Assembly: GCF_025717605.1 (NCBI RefSeq) | Contig: NZ_JAJIRQ010000001.1 | Span: forward strand, 248,001-312,000 | Length of the DNA stretch: 64,000 nt | Direction: 5' to 3' | Origin: Paucibacter sp. TC2R-5 | Lineage (GTDB): Bacteria; Pseudomonadota; Gammaproteobacteria; Burkholderiales; Burkholderiaceae_C | Notes under the pieces: generated by a model | What the model was told of the DNA's origin: nothing | The model's input: only the letters and a program-made list of their open reading frames with translations | Databases searched by the model: none | Part shown: positions 10,037 through 20,042 of the stretch, piece after piece | Position numbering within the stretch: the stretch's first letter is position 1 | Layout of the letters: each line of letters starts with the position of its first letter | Position numbers and translations under genes: made by a program

Positions 10037-12627
10037 GGTGTCGAAATTTGGTTTGTTGCTGCTGCTGGTGCTGTTGGCCCGCTCGCTCCGGCCACGCTGG
10101 TCGGCGTAGTCGGGTCAATGCGGGAGATGTCTACCGGGATGCTGAAGGCGAACCTGCAGCCCACAATAGCTGCGCCATTGTATAAGTTCTCGGCCCTGAT
10201 CCGGCCCTTGTGCGACTCCACAATAGACCGGCATAACCCTAGGCCAATGCCCAGCCCGTCCGACTTGGTGGAGAAGAAGGCCTCGTACATGCGCGAGATC
10301 ACTTCCTCCGGCATGCCGGGCCCCATGTCCGTCACGCTGAAGTCGATATGGCCGCCCAACTCGGGCGTGTGCTTGGGGATCACGCGCAGCTCGATATGCC
10401 GGCGCGAGGCCGGCAGGCCGGCGTTGTCGATCGCCTCGGCCGCGTTCTTGAGCAGATTCATCAAGACCTGCTCGATCAGGATAGGGTCCACCATCAACTG
10501 CGGCAGGCGCTGCGCCACATAGGTGTGGATGGCCACATTGCGCCGGCGCAGCTCGATGCCGGCCAGCTCGACCGCGTCCTCGACAATGTCATGCGCCTGC
10601 GCGGCTTCGCGCTTGGGCTCGCTGCGCTTCACGAAGTTGCGGATGCGGTGAATGATCTGGCCGGCGCGCTGGGCCTGCTTGGCGGTCTTCTCCAACGCGG
10701 CCAATAGATCGTCTTTCTGTATCGCGTCATTGCGTACGCGCGACACCATGCCGTTGCAGTAGTTCGTTATCGCGGTGAGCGGCTGGTTCAGCTCATGCGC
10801 AACGCTGGATGCCATCTCGCCCATGGTCATCAAGCGGCTGGTCATCTGCGCTTTCTCGGCCTGCAGCGCGGCTTGTTCTTCGGCGCGGCGGCGTGTGGTG
10901 ATGTCGGTGGCAATCAGCATCTGCGCCAGGCGCCCGTCGGTCCACTGCAGATAGCGGGTGCGCACGTCAAACCACATTTCCAGCGACTCGACAAAGACCT
11001 CACGCGGCGCGTTGCCGGCCTCGCTCAAATGCTGGGGCGGCAAGCCCGAGTAGTCATCGACTTCTTCGTCCACATCGGGGCCGGCGCTGCGACCCAACTG
11101 GCTACCCGACAGCAGCGCATGGCCGGCCGGGTCGGCGCCGAACCAGAGCCGGTAGCTGCGATTGGCGAACAGCAACTCGCCCTGCTGCACCGACAGCACC
11201 GACACCGCCGCATCCAGGCCCTCCAGCACGGTGGTGAAACGCTCGTGCGAGGCCGAGAGCTGGTCGCGTACACGCTTGGCCTCGGTGATATTGGTCATCG
11301 AGGTCATCCAGCCGGTTTGCTTGCCCTTGGTGTCCACCAGCGGCGAGACATACATGCGGCCATCAAAAATGCTGCCGTCCTTGCGCAAAATCTTGACCTC
11401 GACGCCGCCGGCCGGGCTGCGGCCATGGATCTCTTGTTGCAGCAGGCGTGCGTTTTCTTCTAGCCGGTCCGGAGGCCAAAAAGGGAAGGGCGGCTTGCGG
11501 CCTATCAGTTCGGCCTCCGAGAAGCCCGTCATCGCACAAAAGGCCGGGTTGACGTAGGAGATGCGCGACTCCATATCGAGTGCGCGCATGCCGGTCAGCA
11601 TCGAGTTCTCCATCGCGCGGCGGAAATTGGTTTCCGAGGTCAGCGCGGTCTGGATTTGCAGGCGCCGGCGCATATGGCGCCAGGTGCCGAACAGCATCCA
11701 GACGGTCAGCGTAGACAGCGCCACCACCATCCAGAACAAGGTGTTGCTGATCAGTCCGATCGAGGTGCGGTAGCCTTCGCCGCGCAGCACCAGCCCGTTC
11801 ATCGCAGGCGCCAAGGGCACTTCATGCAGGATGGAGGGGCGCTTATTGTTGCGTTTGCCGGGCATTTGCGTGACTGAACTCGCGACCATTTGGTCGCTGC
11901 TGTCAAACACAGCCATGCTGTGGCGCGCCGATACCTCGGACGGTACGTAATAGCGCAGCAGCGCCTCGACCGAGTACTCGGCAATCAACACACCGGAGAA
12001 GCCAGTGCGGTCGATCAAGGGCACTTGCACCTGGAAAACCGCCGTGCCGTTGTAGTCGCTGAAGACCTGCGAATAGACCGGTTGGCGCCGCTCCTTGGCG
12101 GCTTGAAACGCCGACTCTGGCGGGTTGGACTGGTTGGCCACCGGCATCGACGGGTCATTGCCGTCGGAATGCATCAGGCTGTCGTCTTGAAAGCCGGCCC
12201 CGCTGACGCTGGCCCGCGTTTCGCGCCTGGCGTTGATCCAGGTGACATGGGTGACCTCGGGGCGTTCGCGCGCGAAGCCCTTGGCCTGCGCGCTGAAGTC
12301 ATGGGTGTCCACCGCGCGCGTGACGATTTCGCGTGCAATGCGCATCAGCTGCTCTTGGTTTTCGATCAGGCGAACGCGGATTTGCTGCTGGGCGATTTCG
12401 GTATCGCGCTTGACCGCCTCGGATTCGCGCTCGATCTCCTCATTGCGCAAATACCAGAAGGCCAAGACGATGGCGGTCAAGAACAAAAGCACCGAGACCA
12501 AGGGGCCGAGAGTGGCGAAGCGGTCTTGTCGGGCGGGGGATTGGCGGCGCCACCAGCCGGAGGCAAGGCGCTGCAGAGGCAGCAGCAGTCTGCGCTTGGC
12601 GCTGGAGAGGTCGAATGCATTGGGCAT
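10033..12627 (-). CDS. Membrane-bound PAS sensor histidine kinase (FixL/DctB-like)
   Basis: This 864-aa kinase has two membrane segments (LGPLVSVLLFLTAIVLAFWYL near residue 45 and FWMVVALSTLTVWMLFG near 290) that enclose a periplasmic sensor region. Two PAS domains follow; the first contains ISYVNPAFCAMTGFSEAELIG. Next come a HisKA dimerisation box (SVAHELNQPLTAITNY, phospho-accepting His) and a HATPase domain with LLKNAAEAI, DMGPGMPEE and GIGLGLCRSIVE. It is expected to phosphorylate the FixJ-type regulator it overlaps. The input signal is unknown. It is transcribed divergently from aceE, about 240 bases away. Confidence 0.93.
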   Translation of the reverse strand: MPNAFDLSSAKRRLLLPLQRLASGWWRRQSPARQDRFATLGPLVSVLLFLTAIVLAFWYLRNEEIERESEAVKRDTEIAQQQIRVRLIENQEQLMRIAREIVTRAVDTHDFSAQAKGFARERPEVTHVTWINARRETRASVSGAGFQDDSLMHSDGNDPSMPVANQSNPPESAFQAAKERRQPVYSQVFSDYNGTAVFQVQVPLIDRTGFSGVLIAEYSVEALLRYYVPSEVSARHSMAVFDSSDQMVASSVTQMPGKRNNKRPSILHEVPLAPAMNGLVLRGEGYRTSIGLISNTLFWMVVALSTLTVWMLFGTWRHMRRRLQIQTALTSETNFRRAMENSMLTGMRALDMESRISYVNPAFCAMTGFSEAELIGRKPPFPFWPPDRLEENARLLQQEIHGRSPAGGVEVKILRKDGSIFDGRMYVSPLVDTKGKQTGWMTSMTNITEAKRVRDQLSASHERFTTVLEGLDAAVSVLSVQQGELLFANRSYRLWFGADPAGHALLSGSQLGRSAGPDVDEEVDDYSGLPPQHLSEAGNAPREVFVESLEMWFDVRTRYLQWTDGRLAQMLIATDITTRRRAEEQAALQAEKAQMTSRLMTMGEMASSVAHELNQPLTAITNYCNGMVSRVRNDAIQKDDLLAALEKTAKQAQRAGQIIHRIRNFVKRSEPKREAAQAHDIVEDAVELAGIELRRRNVAIHTYVAQRLPQLMVDPILIEQVLMNLLKNAAEAIDNAGLPASRRHIELRVIPKHTPELGGHIDFSVTDMGPGMPEEVISRMYEAFFSTKSDGLGIGLGLCRSIVESHKGRIRAENLYNGAAIVGCRFAFSIPVDISRIDPTTPTSVAGASGPTAPAAATNQISTP

Positions 12628-12867
12628 GGCCGCAATTATCCGGGCAACTGGGGCGCTCGCTTTTCTGTCATTTCGCAGAGTTCGTTATGGCCTAATTTCT
12701 TAGTGAATTTCATTATATGAAACTTGCTCGCACGATTTGAGAGTGATCAAAACTTGTGCGACACTCCGCAGCGATGTATTCGATGTAAACCTCTAAATCA
12801 ATTGGTCCTGCGCCTCTTCTTTCATCTGGGAGGCCGGCCCGAATCACTCAGACGGAGAACTCAGCCC
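12628..12867. promoter_or_regulatory. Divergent regulatory region between the sensor kinase and aceE
   Basis: This is a 240-base gap between the kinase ATG and the aceE ATG, visibly AT-richer around 12690-12730. It contains a 15-bp inverted repeat (TTTCAT-TAT-ATGAAA, 12708-12722) and an imperfect one (TTTGA/TCAAA, about 12736-12752). These could be operator half-sites for pyruvate-responsive or two-component control of the pdh operon. No -35/-10 pair was assigned with confidence. Confidence 0.4.
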
Positions 12868-15591
12868 ATGTCCGCCCAGCCCCAGTCATTTTTTGGCGCC
12901 TTAGCCAACGACACCGATGCGATGGAAACCAAGGAGTGGTTGGACGCGCTGTCCGCCGTGATTGGTGAGGAGGGCGGCGAACGCGCGCACTTCTTGTTGA
13001 ATCAGCTGATCGATCATGCCCGCCAAGCCGGCATCGATGTGCCGTTCTCGGCCACCACACCTTATGTGAACACGATCCCCGCCGACCAGGAGGCACGTTG
13101 CCCCGGCAATATCGAGATCGAGAAGCGCCTGCGCGCCTATATGCGCTGGAACGCGATGGCGATGGTGGTGCGGGCCAACCGCCTGAACCCGGAAGATGGC
13201 GGCGACCTGGGCGGCCATATCGGCTCCTTCGCCTCGCTGGCTTCGATGCTGGGCGCCGGTTTCAACCATTTCTGGCATGCCGAGAGTGAGAACCACGGCG
13301 GCGACCTGCTCTACATTCAGGGCCATAGCGCGCCCGGCATCTATGCCCGCGCTTTCCTGGAAGGCCGCCTGAGCGAAGAGCAGCTGGACAGCTTCCGCCA
13401 GGAAGTCGACGGCAAGGGCCTGTCCAGCTATCCGCACCCGAAGCTGATGCCCGAGTTCTGGCAGTTCCCGACCGTCTCAATGGGCCTCGGCCCCTTGATG
13501 GCGATCTACCAAGCGCGTTTCCTGAAGTATCTGCATGCACGCGGCATTGCCAACACCGAGAACCGCAAGGTCTGGGCCTTCATGGGCGACGGCGAGATGG
13601 ACGAGCCGGAATCGCTGGGCGCGATCGGCTTGGCCGCACGCGAAGGCCTGAACAATCTGGTCTTCGTCATCAACTGCAATCTGCAGCGCCTGGACGGCCC
13701 GGTGCGCGGTAACGGCAAGATCATTCAGGAACTCGAAGGCGAGTTCCGCGGCAGCGGCTGGAACGTGATCAAGCTGGTCTGGGGCAAGGGCTGGGACGAG
13801 CTGCTGGCGCGCGACAAGAGCGGCAAGCTCAAGCAGCTGATGATGGAAACCGTCGACGGCGACTACCAGGCGATGAAGGCCAATGACGGCGCCTTTGTGC
13901 GCAAGAACTTCTTCGGCAAGTATCCCGAGACCGCCAAGCTGGTCGAACATATGAGCGACGAGGAGATCTTCGATCTGCGTCGCGGTGGCCACCAGCCCGA
14001 GAAGGTGTTTGCGGCCTTCCACGCTGCCCACAACAATGTGTCGAACCAGCCGACGCTGCTGCTGATCAAGACCGTCAAGGGCTACGGCATGGGCAAGGCC
14101 GGCGAGGGCAAGAACACGGTCCACCAGACCAAGAAGCTGACCGACGAAGACATCAAGTACATCCGCGATCGCTTCGCCATCCCTATTCCGGACAGCGAAC
14201 TGCCCAAGCTGCCTTACTACAAGCCGGCCGAAGACACGCCCGAGATGCGCTATCTGCACGAGCGCCGCCAGGCCCTCGGCGGCTACCTGCCGCAGCGCCG
14301 CGTCAAGGCCGAAGAGAGCTTCACCGTGCCCTCGCTGGACACCTTCAAGGCCGTGCTGGAGCCGACCGCCGAAGGCCGCGAGATCTCCACGACGCAAGCC
14401 TATGTGCGCTTCCTGACCCAGTTGCTGCGTGACAAGGATCTGGGCCCGCGCGTCGTGCCGATCCTGGTCGACGAGGCGCGCACTTTCGGCATGGAAGGTC
14501 TGTTCCGTCAGATCGGCATCTACAACCCCGCAGGTCAGAACTACACCCCGGTCGACAAAGACCAGGTCATGTATTACCGCGAGGCCAAGGACGGCCAGAT
14601 CCTCCAAGAAGGCATCAACGAAGCCGGCGGCATGGCCAGCTGGATCGCCGCGGCGACCAGCTACTCGACCAATAACCGGGTGATGATCCCGTTCTACGTC
14701 TACTACTCGATGTTCGGCTTCCAGCGCATTGGTGATCTGGCCTGGGCTGCCGGTGATATGCAGGCACGTGGCTTCTTGCTGGGCGGCACCTCAGGTCGCA
14801 CTACGCTGAATGGCGAAGGCCTGCAGCATGAAGACGGCCACAGCCACATCCTGGCCAGCACCATCCCGAACTGCATCAGCTACGACCCGAGCTTCGCGCA
14901 TGAAGTCGGCGTGATTCTGCACAGCGGCCTGAAGCGCATGGTCGAGCAGCAGGAGAACGTGTACTTCTACATCACGCTGCTGAACGAGAACTACGCGATG
15001 CCGGGCCTGAAGGCCGGCACCGAAGAGCAGATCCTGAAGGGCATGTATTTGCTGGAAGAAGCCGCCGATGTTGGCAAATCGGACAATGCGCTGACGGTCA
15101 ATCTGCTCGGCTCCGGCACCATTCTGCGGGAAAGCCAGGCCGCCAAGGCCTTGCTGGAAGCCGATTGGGGCGTGGGCGCCCATGTCTGGAGCTGCCCAAG
15201 CTTCAACGAACTGGCCCGTGAAGGCCAGGACGTTGAGCGCTGGAACCTCTTGCATCCGACCGAAGCGCAGCGCGGCAGCTTTGTGGGCCAGCAACTCAGC
15301 CAGACCACAGGCCCGGTGATTGCCTCGACCGACTATATGAAGAACTACGCCGAGCAGATCCGCGCCTTTGTGCCTGCGGGGCGCTCGTACAAGGTGCTGG
15401 GTACCGATGGTTTCGGCCGTTCGGACTTCCGCAACAAGCTGCGTGAGCATTTCGAGATCAACCGGCATTACATCGTCGTCGCCGCTTTGAACTCGCTGGC
15501 TGATGAAGGCAAGTTGCCGAAGGCGACCGTGGCCGAGGCGATTGCCAAGTACGGCATCAAAGCTAACAAGATCAACCCCCTGTACGCATAA
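12868..15591 (+). CDS. aceE: Pyruvate dehydrogenase E1 component (homodimeric type)
   Basis: The protein is 907 aa from MSAQPQSF, close to E. coli AceE (887 aa). ATG 12868 is preceded by GGAGA at good spacing. An upstream in-frame ATG at 12724 exists but the extra residues are not AceE-like. The thiamine diphosphate motif GDGEMDEPES starts near residue 240 and ends in NCNLQ. It decarboxylates pyruvate and transfers the acetyl group to lipoyl groups on AceF. It is the first gene of aceE-aceF-lpdA, 18 bases from aceF. Confidence 0.98.
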   Translation: MSAQPQSFFGALANDTDAMETKEWLDALSAVIGEEGGERAHFLLNQLIDHARQAGIDVPFSATTPYVNTIPADQEARCPGNIEIEKRLRAYMRWNAMAMVVRANRLNPEDGGDLGGHIGSFASLASMLGAGFNHFWHAESENHGGDLLYIQGHSAPGIYARAFLEGRLSEEQLDSFRQEVDGKGLSSYPHPKLMPEFWQFPTVSMGLGPLMAIYQARFLKYLHARGIANTENRKVWAFMGDGEMDEPESLGAIGLAAREGLNNLVFVINCNLQRLDGPVRGNGKIIQELEGEFRGSGWNVIKLVWGKGWDELLARDKSGKLKQLMMETVDGDYQAMKANDGAFVRKNFFGKYPETAKLVEHMSDEEIFDLRRGGHQPEKVFAAFHAAHNNVSNQPTLLLIKTVKGYGMGKAGEGKNTVHQTKKLTDEDIKYIRDRFAIPIPDSELPKLPYYKPAEDTPEMRYLHERRQALGGYLPQRRVKAEESFTVPSLDTFKAVLEPTAEGREISTTQAYVRFLTQLLRDKDLGPRVVPILVDEARTFGMEGLFRQIGIYNPAGQNYTPVDKDQVMYYREAKDGQILQEGINEAGGMASWIAAATSYSTNNRVMIPFYVYYSMFGFQRIGDLAWAAGDMQARGFLLGGTSGRTTLNGEGLQHEDGHSHILASTIPNCISYDPSFAHEVGVILHSGLKRMVEQQENVYFYITLLNENYAMPGLKAGTEEQILKGMYLLEEAADVGKSDNALTVNLLGSGTILRESQAAKALLEADWGVGAHVWSCPSFNELAREGQDVERWNLLHPTEAQRGSFVGQQLSQTTGPVIASTDYMKNYAEQIRAFVPAGRSYKVLGTDGFGRSDFRNKLREHFEINRHYIVVAALNSLADEGKLPKATVAEAIAKYGIKANKINPLYA

Positions 15592-15609
15592 GCGCCGCGG
15601 AGACAAGAC

Positions 15610-17283
15610 ATGGCATTGGTAGAAGTCAAGGTTCCCGATATTGGGGACGTCAAGGATGTGGCCGTCATTGAGTTGATGGTCAAGGTGGGCGACACGGTCG
15701 CGCTCGAGCAAAGTCTGATCACCGTCGAGAGCGATAAAGCCTCGATGGAGATCCCCAGCTCGGCGGCCGGCGTCGTCAAGGAAATCAAGATCGCGATCGG
15801 CGACAAAGTCAATGAAGGCAGCTTGGTGCTTTTGCTGGAGACTGCCGGCGAAGCGGCTGCGCCAGCTCCGGCTCCGGCTGTTGCACCTGCTGCGGCCACT
15901 GCACCGGTCGCCGCGCCTGTGGCAGCCGTAGCAGCTGCGCCCACCGCCAGCGCGCTGGTCGAGGTCTTCGTGCCTGATATCGGCGACTTCGAGTCGGTCG
16001 CGGTGATTGAAGTGTTTGTCAAGGTCGGCGACACCATCAAGGTCGAGCAAAGCCTGATCACCGTCGAGAGCGACAAGGCCTCGATGGAGATTCCGTCCTC
16101 GCATGCCGGCGTCATCAAGGACTTGAAGGTCAAGCTCGGCGACAAGGTCGCCAAGGGCTCGCTGCTGGCCATCGTGGAAGTGAAGGGCGCTGTTGCTGCA
16201 CCGGCTGCCGCTGCTGCTCCCGCCGCCGCTGCATCTGTTGCCGCAGCCGCGCCTGCCGCCGCCCTTGCGGTGGCTGCGCCGGCAGTCGTACCTGCCCACG
16301 AGCCGACTGTCATCAACACCAAGCTGCCGCACGCGTCCCCTAGCATTCGCCGTCAAGCGCGCGAGTTAGGTGTTCCGCTGGGCGAGGTCAGGGGCAGTGG
16401 CCCGCATGGCCGTATCCAGGAAATCGACTTGCAGGGCTTTGTGAAGTCGGTGATGGCCGGCGCGGTGCAGACGCTGGCGCAAAAGGCCTCGGCGCCTGCA
16501 GCTTCGTCCTCCTCGGGTGGCGGTGGATCCTTCCCCGGCCTGCTGGCCTGGCCCAAGGTGGACTTCGAGAAGTTCGGCGCGATTGAGCGCAAGGACATGT
16601 CGCGCATCAAGAAGATCAGTGGCGCCAACCTGCATCGCAATTGGGTCGTGATCCCGCATGTCACCAACCATGACGATGCCGACATCACCGAGCTCGAAGC
16701 CTTCCGCGTGCAGACCAACAAGGAAAACGAGAAGAACCCGGCGGCCGTCAAGGTGACGATGCTGGCCTTCATGATCAAGGCGGCGGTGGCGGCCTTGAAG
16801 AAGTTCCCCGAGTTCAATGCCTCGCTCGAAGGCGAGGGCGACGCACAGAAGCTGGTGCTCAAGAAGTACCACCACATTGGCTTCGCGGCCGATACGCCGA
16901 ATGGCTTGGTCGTGCCGGTGATCAAGGATGCCGACAAAAAGGGCATTTTCGAGATCAGCCAGGAGATGGGCGAGCTGGCCAAGAAAGCGCGCGACGGCAA
17001 ATTGGGCCCGGCCGAGATGAGTGGCGGCTGCTTCACGATCTCGTCCTTGGGCGGCATCGGTGGGCGCTACTTCACCCCCATCATCAATGCGCCCGAAGTG
17101 GCCATCATGGGTGTGTGCAAGAGCCAGATCGAGCCGAAGTGGGACGGCAAGGCCTTCCAACCGCGCCTGATGTTGCCGCTGAGCCTGAGTTGGGATCACC
17201 GCGTCATCGACGGCGCGGCGGCGGCTCGCTTCAATGTTTACTTTGCATCCTTGCTGGCGGACTTCCGCCGCATTGTTCTCTGA
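15610..17283 (+). CDS. aceF: Pyruvate dehydrogenase E2, dihydrolipoamide acetyltransferase
   Basis: The protein is 557 aa. Two N-terminal lipoyl domains (about residues 1-77 and 117-193) each contain the lipoylation site [12 protein letters not shown]. Ala/Pro-rich flexible linkers separate them. An E3-binding domain ([19 protein letters not shown], then GSGPHGRI) follows, then the catalytic acetyltransferase domain ending near [15 protein letters not shown] (catalytic His about residue 530, Asp in the same motif). It forms the core of the pyruvate dehydrogenase complex and makes acetyl-CoA. It lies between aceE and lpdA. Confidence 0.98.
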   Translation: MALVEVKVPDIGDVKDVAVIELMVKVGDTVALEQSLITVESDKASMEIPSSAAGVVKEIKIAIGDKVNEGSLVLLLETAGEAAAPAPAPAVAPAAATAPVAAPVAAVAAAPTASALVEVFVPDIGDFESVAVIEVFVKVGDTIKVEQSLITVESDKASMEIPSSHAGVIKDLKVKLGDKVAKGSLLAIVEVKGAVAAPAAAAAPAAAASVAAAAPAAALAVAAPAVVPAHEPTVINTKLPHASPSIRRQARELGVPLGEVRGSGPHGRIQEIDLQGFVKSVMAGAVQTLAQKASAPAASSSSGGGGSFPGLLAWPKVDFEKFGAIERKDMSRIKKISGANLHRNWVVIPHVTNHDDADITELEAFRVQTNKENEKNPAAVKVTMLAFMIKAAVAALKKFPEFNASLEGEGDAQKLVLKKYHHIGFAADTPNGLVVPVIKDADKKGIFEISQEMGELAKKARDGKLGPAEMSGGCFTISSLGGIGGRYFTPIINAPEVAIMGVCKSQIEPKWDGKAFQPRLMLPLSLSWDHRVIDGAAAARFNVYFASLLADFRRIVL

Positions 17284-17295
17284 TCGGGGCTGAAC

Positions 17296-19098
17296 ATGGC
17301 ATTGATAAACGTAACGGTACCTGACATCGGTGATGTCAAGGATGTGGCCGTCATCGAGCTGCTGGTCAAACCCGGCGACACGGTGGCTAAGGAGCAGAGC
17401 CTGATCACGGTCGAAAGCGACAAGGCCTCGATGGAGATCCCTTCATCGCATGCCGGCGTGGTTAAGGAAATCAAGGTTTCGCTCGGCGACAAGGTTAATC
17501 AGGGTACTTTGGTGCTGACGCTGGAGAGCGCCGAAGCGGCTGCTCCTGCTCCTGCCGCACCGGCAGCCGCGCCGGTGACAGCCCCAGTCGTCGCACCCAC
17601 CGCAGCAGCAGCCTACGCCGGCAGCGCCGACCTCAGCTGCGATCTGCTGGTGCTGGGCGCCGGCCCCGGTGGCTATTCGGCCGCCTTCCGCGCCGCCGAT
17701 CTGGGATTGAAGGTCATTGTGGTTGAGCGTTATGCGTCGCTCGGCGGCGTCTGCCTGAATGTCGGCTGCATCCCGTCCAAGGCGCTGCTGCATGTGGCGG
17801 CGGTGATGGACGAGGTCTCTCACCTGGGTGATCTGGGTGTTGACTTTGGCGCGCCTAGCGTCAATGTCGACAAACTGCGCGGCCACAAGGAAAAGGTCAT
17901 TAGTAAACTGACTGGCGGCTTGGCTGCGATGGCCAAGATGCGCAAGGTCACGGTCGTGCGTGGCTACGGTTCCTTCATCGACGCCCACCATGTCGAGGTC
18001 GAAGAAACCAGCGGCGAGGCGCAAGCCAAGACCGGCGCCAAGAAGACCATCCACTTCAGCCAGGCCATCATCGCGGCCGGCTCGCAAGCGGTGCGCCTGC
18101 CTTTCTTGCCTCAAGACGAGCGCATTGTCGACTCGACCGGTGCGCTTGAATTGAAGGGTACGCCGAAGAAGATGCTGATCATCGGCGGCGGCATCATCGG
18201 CCTGGAAATGGGCACCGTCTATTCGACGCTGGGCGCTCGCCTGGACGTGGTCGAGATGCTCGACGGCCTGATGCAAGGCGCCGACCGCGACCTCGTCAAG
18301 GTCTGGCAAAAGCTCAACGCCAAGCGCTTCGACAACATCATGTTGAAGACCAAGACGATCGGTGCCGAGGCCACGCCCGAGGGCATCAAGGTGCAGTTCG
18401 AGACGCTGGACGGTGTCAAGAGCGAAGGCCTGTACGACCTGGTCTTGCAAGCCGTGGGCCGCACGCCCAATGGCAAGAAGGTCGCCGCCGAGAAGGCCGG
18501 CGTGGCCGTGACCGACCGCGGCTTCATCAATGTCGATGTGCAGATGCGCACGAATGTGCCGCATATCTTCGCCATCGGCGATGTGGTCGGCCAGCCGATG
18601 TTGGCCCACAAAGCGGTGCACGAGGCCCATGTTGCGGCCGAAGTCGCCGCCGGCGTGCAGCTGGGTGACGCGAACTTGGCCAAGAGCCAGTTCGATGCCC
18701 GCGTGATCCCGAGTGTGGCTTATACCGACCCCGAAGTGGCATGGGTTGGCCTGACCGAAGACCAGGCCAAGGCGCAAGGCATCAAGGTCAAGAAGGGCCT
18801 GTTCCCCTGGACCGCATCGGGCCGTGCAATCGCCAATGGCCGCGACGAAGGTTTCACCAAACTGTTGTTTGATGATTCGCCGGAAGCCCATGGCCACGGC
18901 AAGATTCTCGGCGGCGGCATCGTTGGCATGCATGCCGGCGACATGATCGGCGAAATCGCCCTGGCGATCGAGATGGGCGCCAATGCGGTGGACATCGGCA
19001 AGACGATTCACCCGCATCCAACGCTGGGTGAGTCGATCGGCATGGCCGCCGAAGTCGCGCATGGCTCTTGTACCGATTTGCCGCCAACGCGAAAGTAA
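17296..19098 (+). CDS. lpdA: Dihydrolipoyl dehydrogenase (E3) with an N-terminal lipoyl domain
   Basis: The protein is 600 aa, about 125 longer than a plain E3. Residues 1-77 form a lipoyl domain ([15 protein letters not shown]) almost identical to those of the neighbouring E2. An Ala/Pro linker follows, then the FAD-binding [17 protein letters not shown], the redox disulfide CLNVGC (Cys153/Cys158), an NAD-binding [10 protein letters not shown], and the C-terminal catalytic HPHPTLGE. It reoxidises dihydrolipoyl groups with NAD. A lipoyl-E3 fusion is known in betaproteobacteria and Neisseria pyruvate dehydrogenases. It is the last gene of the operon, followed by a terminator. Confidence 0.97.
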   Translation: MALINVTVPDIGDVKDVAVIELLVKPGDTVAKEQSLITVESDKASMEIPSSHAGVVKEIKVSLGDKVNQGTLVLTLESAEAAAPAPAAPAAAPVTAPVVAPTAAAAYAGSADLSCDLLVLGAGPGGYSAAFRAADLGLKVIVVERYASLGGVCLNVGCIPSKALLHVAAVMDEVSHLGDLGVDFGAPSVNVDKLRGHKEKVISKLTGGLAAMAKMRKVTVVRGYGSFIDAHHVEVEETSGEAQAKTGAKKTIHFSQAIIAAGSQAVRLPFLPQDERIVDSTGALELKGTPKKMLIIGGGIIGLEMGTVYSTLGARLDVVEMLDGLMQGADRDLVKVWQKLNAKRFDNIMLKTKTIGAEATPEGIKVQFETLDGVKSEGLYDLVLQAVGRTPNGKKVAAEKAGVAVTDRGFINVDVQMRTNVPHIFAIGDVVGQPMLAHKAVHEAHVAAEVAAGVQLGDANLAKSQFDARVIPSVAYTDPEVAWVGLTEDQAKAQGIKVKKGLFPWTASGRAIANGRDEGFTKLLFDDSPEAHGHGKILGGGIVGMHAGDMIGEIALAIEMGANAVDIGKTIHPHPTLGESIGMAAEVAHGSCTDLPPTRK

Positions 19099-19143
19099 AC
19101 AGTTAGATGGGCGGGCGGTTTGCTCCGCCTCGCTGTCTCAAGG

Positions 19144-19174
19144 GCCCGGCTCGGTGACGATCCGGGCTTTTTCT
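19144..19174 (+). terminator. Rho-independent terminator of aceE-aceF-lpdA
   Basis: GCCCGG and CCGGGC form a 6-bp GC stem with a 12-base loop, followed by TTTTTCTTT, 45 bases after the lpdA stop on the plus strand. Confidence 0.8.
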
Positions 19175-19238
19175 TTGAATGCTCAAATTTTGACTCGTGA
19201 TCCGGCGGCTGACGAGCGAGCCCGCTGCCGCTACGGCC

Positions 19239-20042
19239 TCAAGGTTCGCAAACCCTTGTCTGCGCGGCAGGGTGCAGTTGAGCATAAGTTGCGTCAAACC
19301 GAATATGCTGCGCCTGCAGCCACTCGACCTGGGCCGGCCGTTTCAGGAAAGCGGTCAATTGCGGTAAGGCGGCCAAGTGCTTGGAGTGCTTGGACATTTG
19401 CATGAGCAGTCGGCCCTCAGTCACCTGGGCTGGCAGCAGGCGCAGTTGCCCCTCGCAACCCATGCTGCGGATCAGTTGCTGGCCGGCGAGCCGTGCAGTG
19501 ATCACCGCGTCAAGTCGGCCCAACGTGAGTTTTTGCAGATTGCGTGCTTCGCTAAGGGCAATATCGAGCCGAGCTTGCTGCGCCAGATAGTTGTCGAACT
19601 CCGACCCGAAGCTCACCCCGCGCCCCATGCCAATTCGCAGGCCGTTCAGGTCTGCCCAGGATTTGTACACCAGGCTGCTGTCCCGGCGTACGATCAGCAC
19701 CGCTTCGTTGTGGCCGATCGGGGGCGCAACCATCACCGCGTACTCGCGCCTCTTGTCGTTCGCAAAGGCGCACAGGTTCACGTCTACCTCGCCGGTCTCG
19801 ACCATCAGTTGGCATCGGGCCCATGGGATGGGTGGCTCCACCTTCAGCGTCAGCCCTACTGCAGAGAATGCGCGCCGCGCCGCCTCCACACAAACGCCGA
19901 TCAGCTGCCCTTCATGATCCCAACTCATGGGTGGCGCGGCAGGGTGGCCGCAGGCCCGCACCACCGCTTGAGCCCCGGGGCCGTTCTCGGCCCAGACGCT
20001 GGCGGTCAGGCACATCAGGAGGATAGACGAGCGGATGAGCAT
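19239..20042 (-). CDS. Periplasmic substrate-binding protein (family 3-like)
   Basis: The protein is 267 aa from MLIRSSILLMCLTASVWA, a typical Sec signal peptide. The mature part begins with a family-3 pattern (VVRACGHPAAPPMSWDHEGQLIGVCVEAARRAF) and has PIPWARCQLMVETGEVDVNLCAF, the same PWARxxxMxxxGEVD pattern as the proteins at 4546 and 5341. A GTG at 20060 is an alternative start. Extra cysteines (RACGH, GVCVEA, ARCQ, NLCAF) suggest disulfides. No transporter genes are adjacent; the ligand is unknown. It is convergent with lpdA. Confidence 0.78.
   Translation of the reverse strand: MLIRSSILLMCLTASVWAENGPGAQAVVRACGHPAAPPMSWDHEGQLIGVCVEAARRAFSAVGLTLKVEPPIPWARCQLMVETGEVDVNLCAFANDKRREYAVMVAPPIGHNEAVLIVRRDSSLVYKSWADLNGLRIGMGRGVSFGSEFDNYLAQQARLDIALSEARNLQKLTLGRLDAVITARLAGQQLIRSMGCEGQLRLLPAQVTEGRLLMQMSKHSKHLAALPQLTAFLKRPAQVEWLQAQHIRFDATYAQLHPAAQTRVCEP

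Noticed and set aside
12743-12756. Identical 14-mer GTGATCAAAACTTG here and at 20092-20105
   Set aside because: A few chance repeats of this length are expected in 64 kb; the two contexts share nothing else.
17443-19062. A 539-codon minus-strand open frame opposite lpdA, and similar long antisense frames over aceE (13477-14607), aceE/aceF (14791-16356) and pepN (46280-47749)
   Set aside because: They are mirror frames of strongly coding genes in GC-rich DNA. Their translations are rich in His/Gln/Arg/Gly, with no signal or domain, and the opposite strand carries recognised enzymes.
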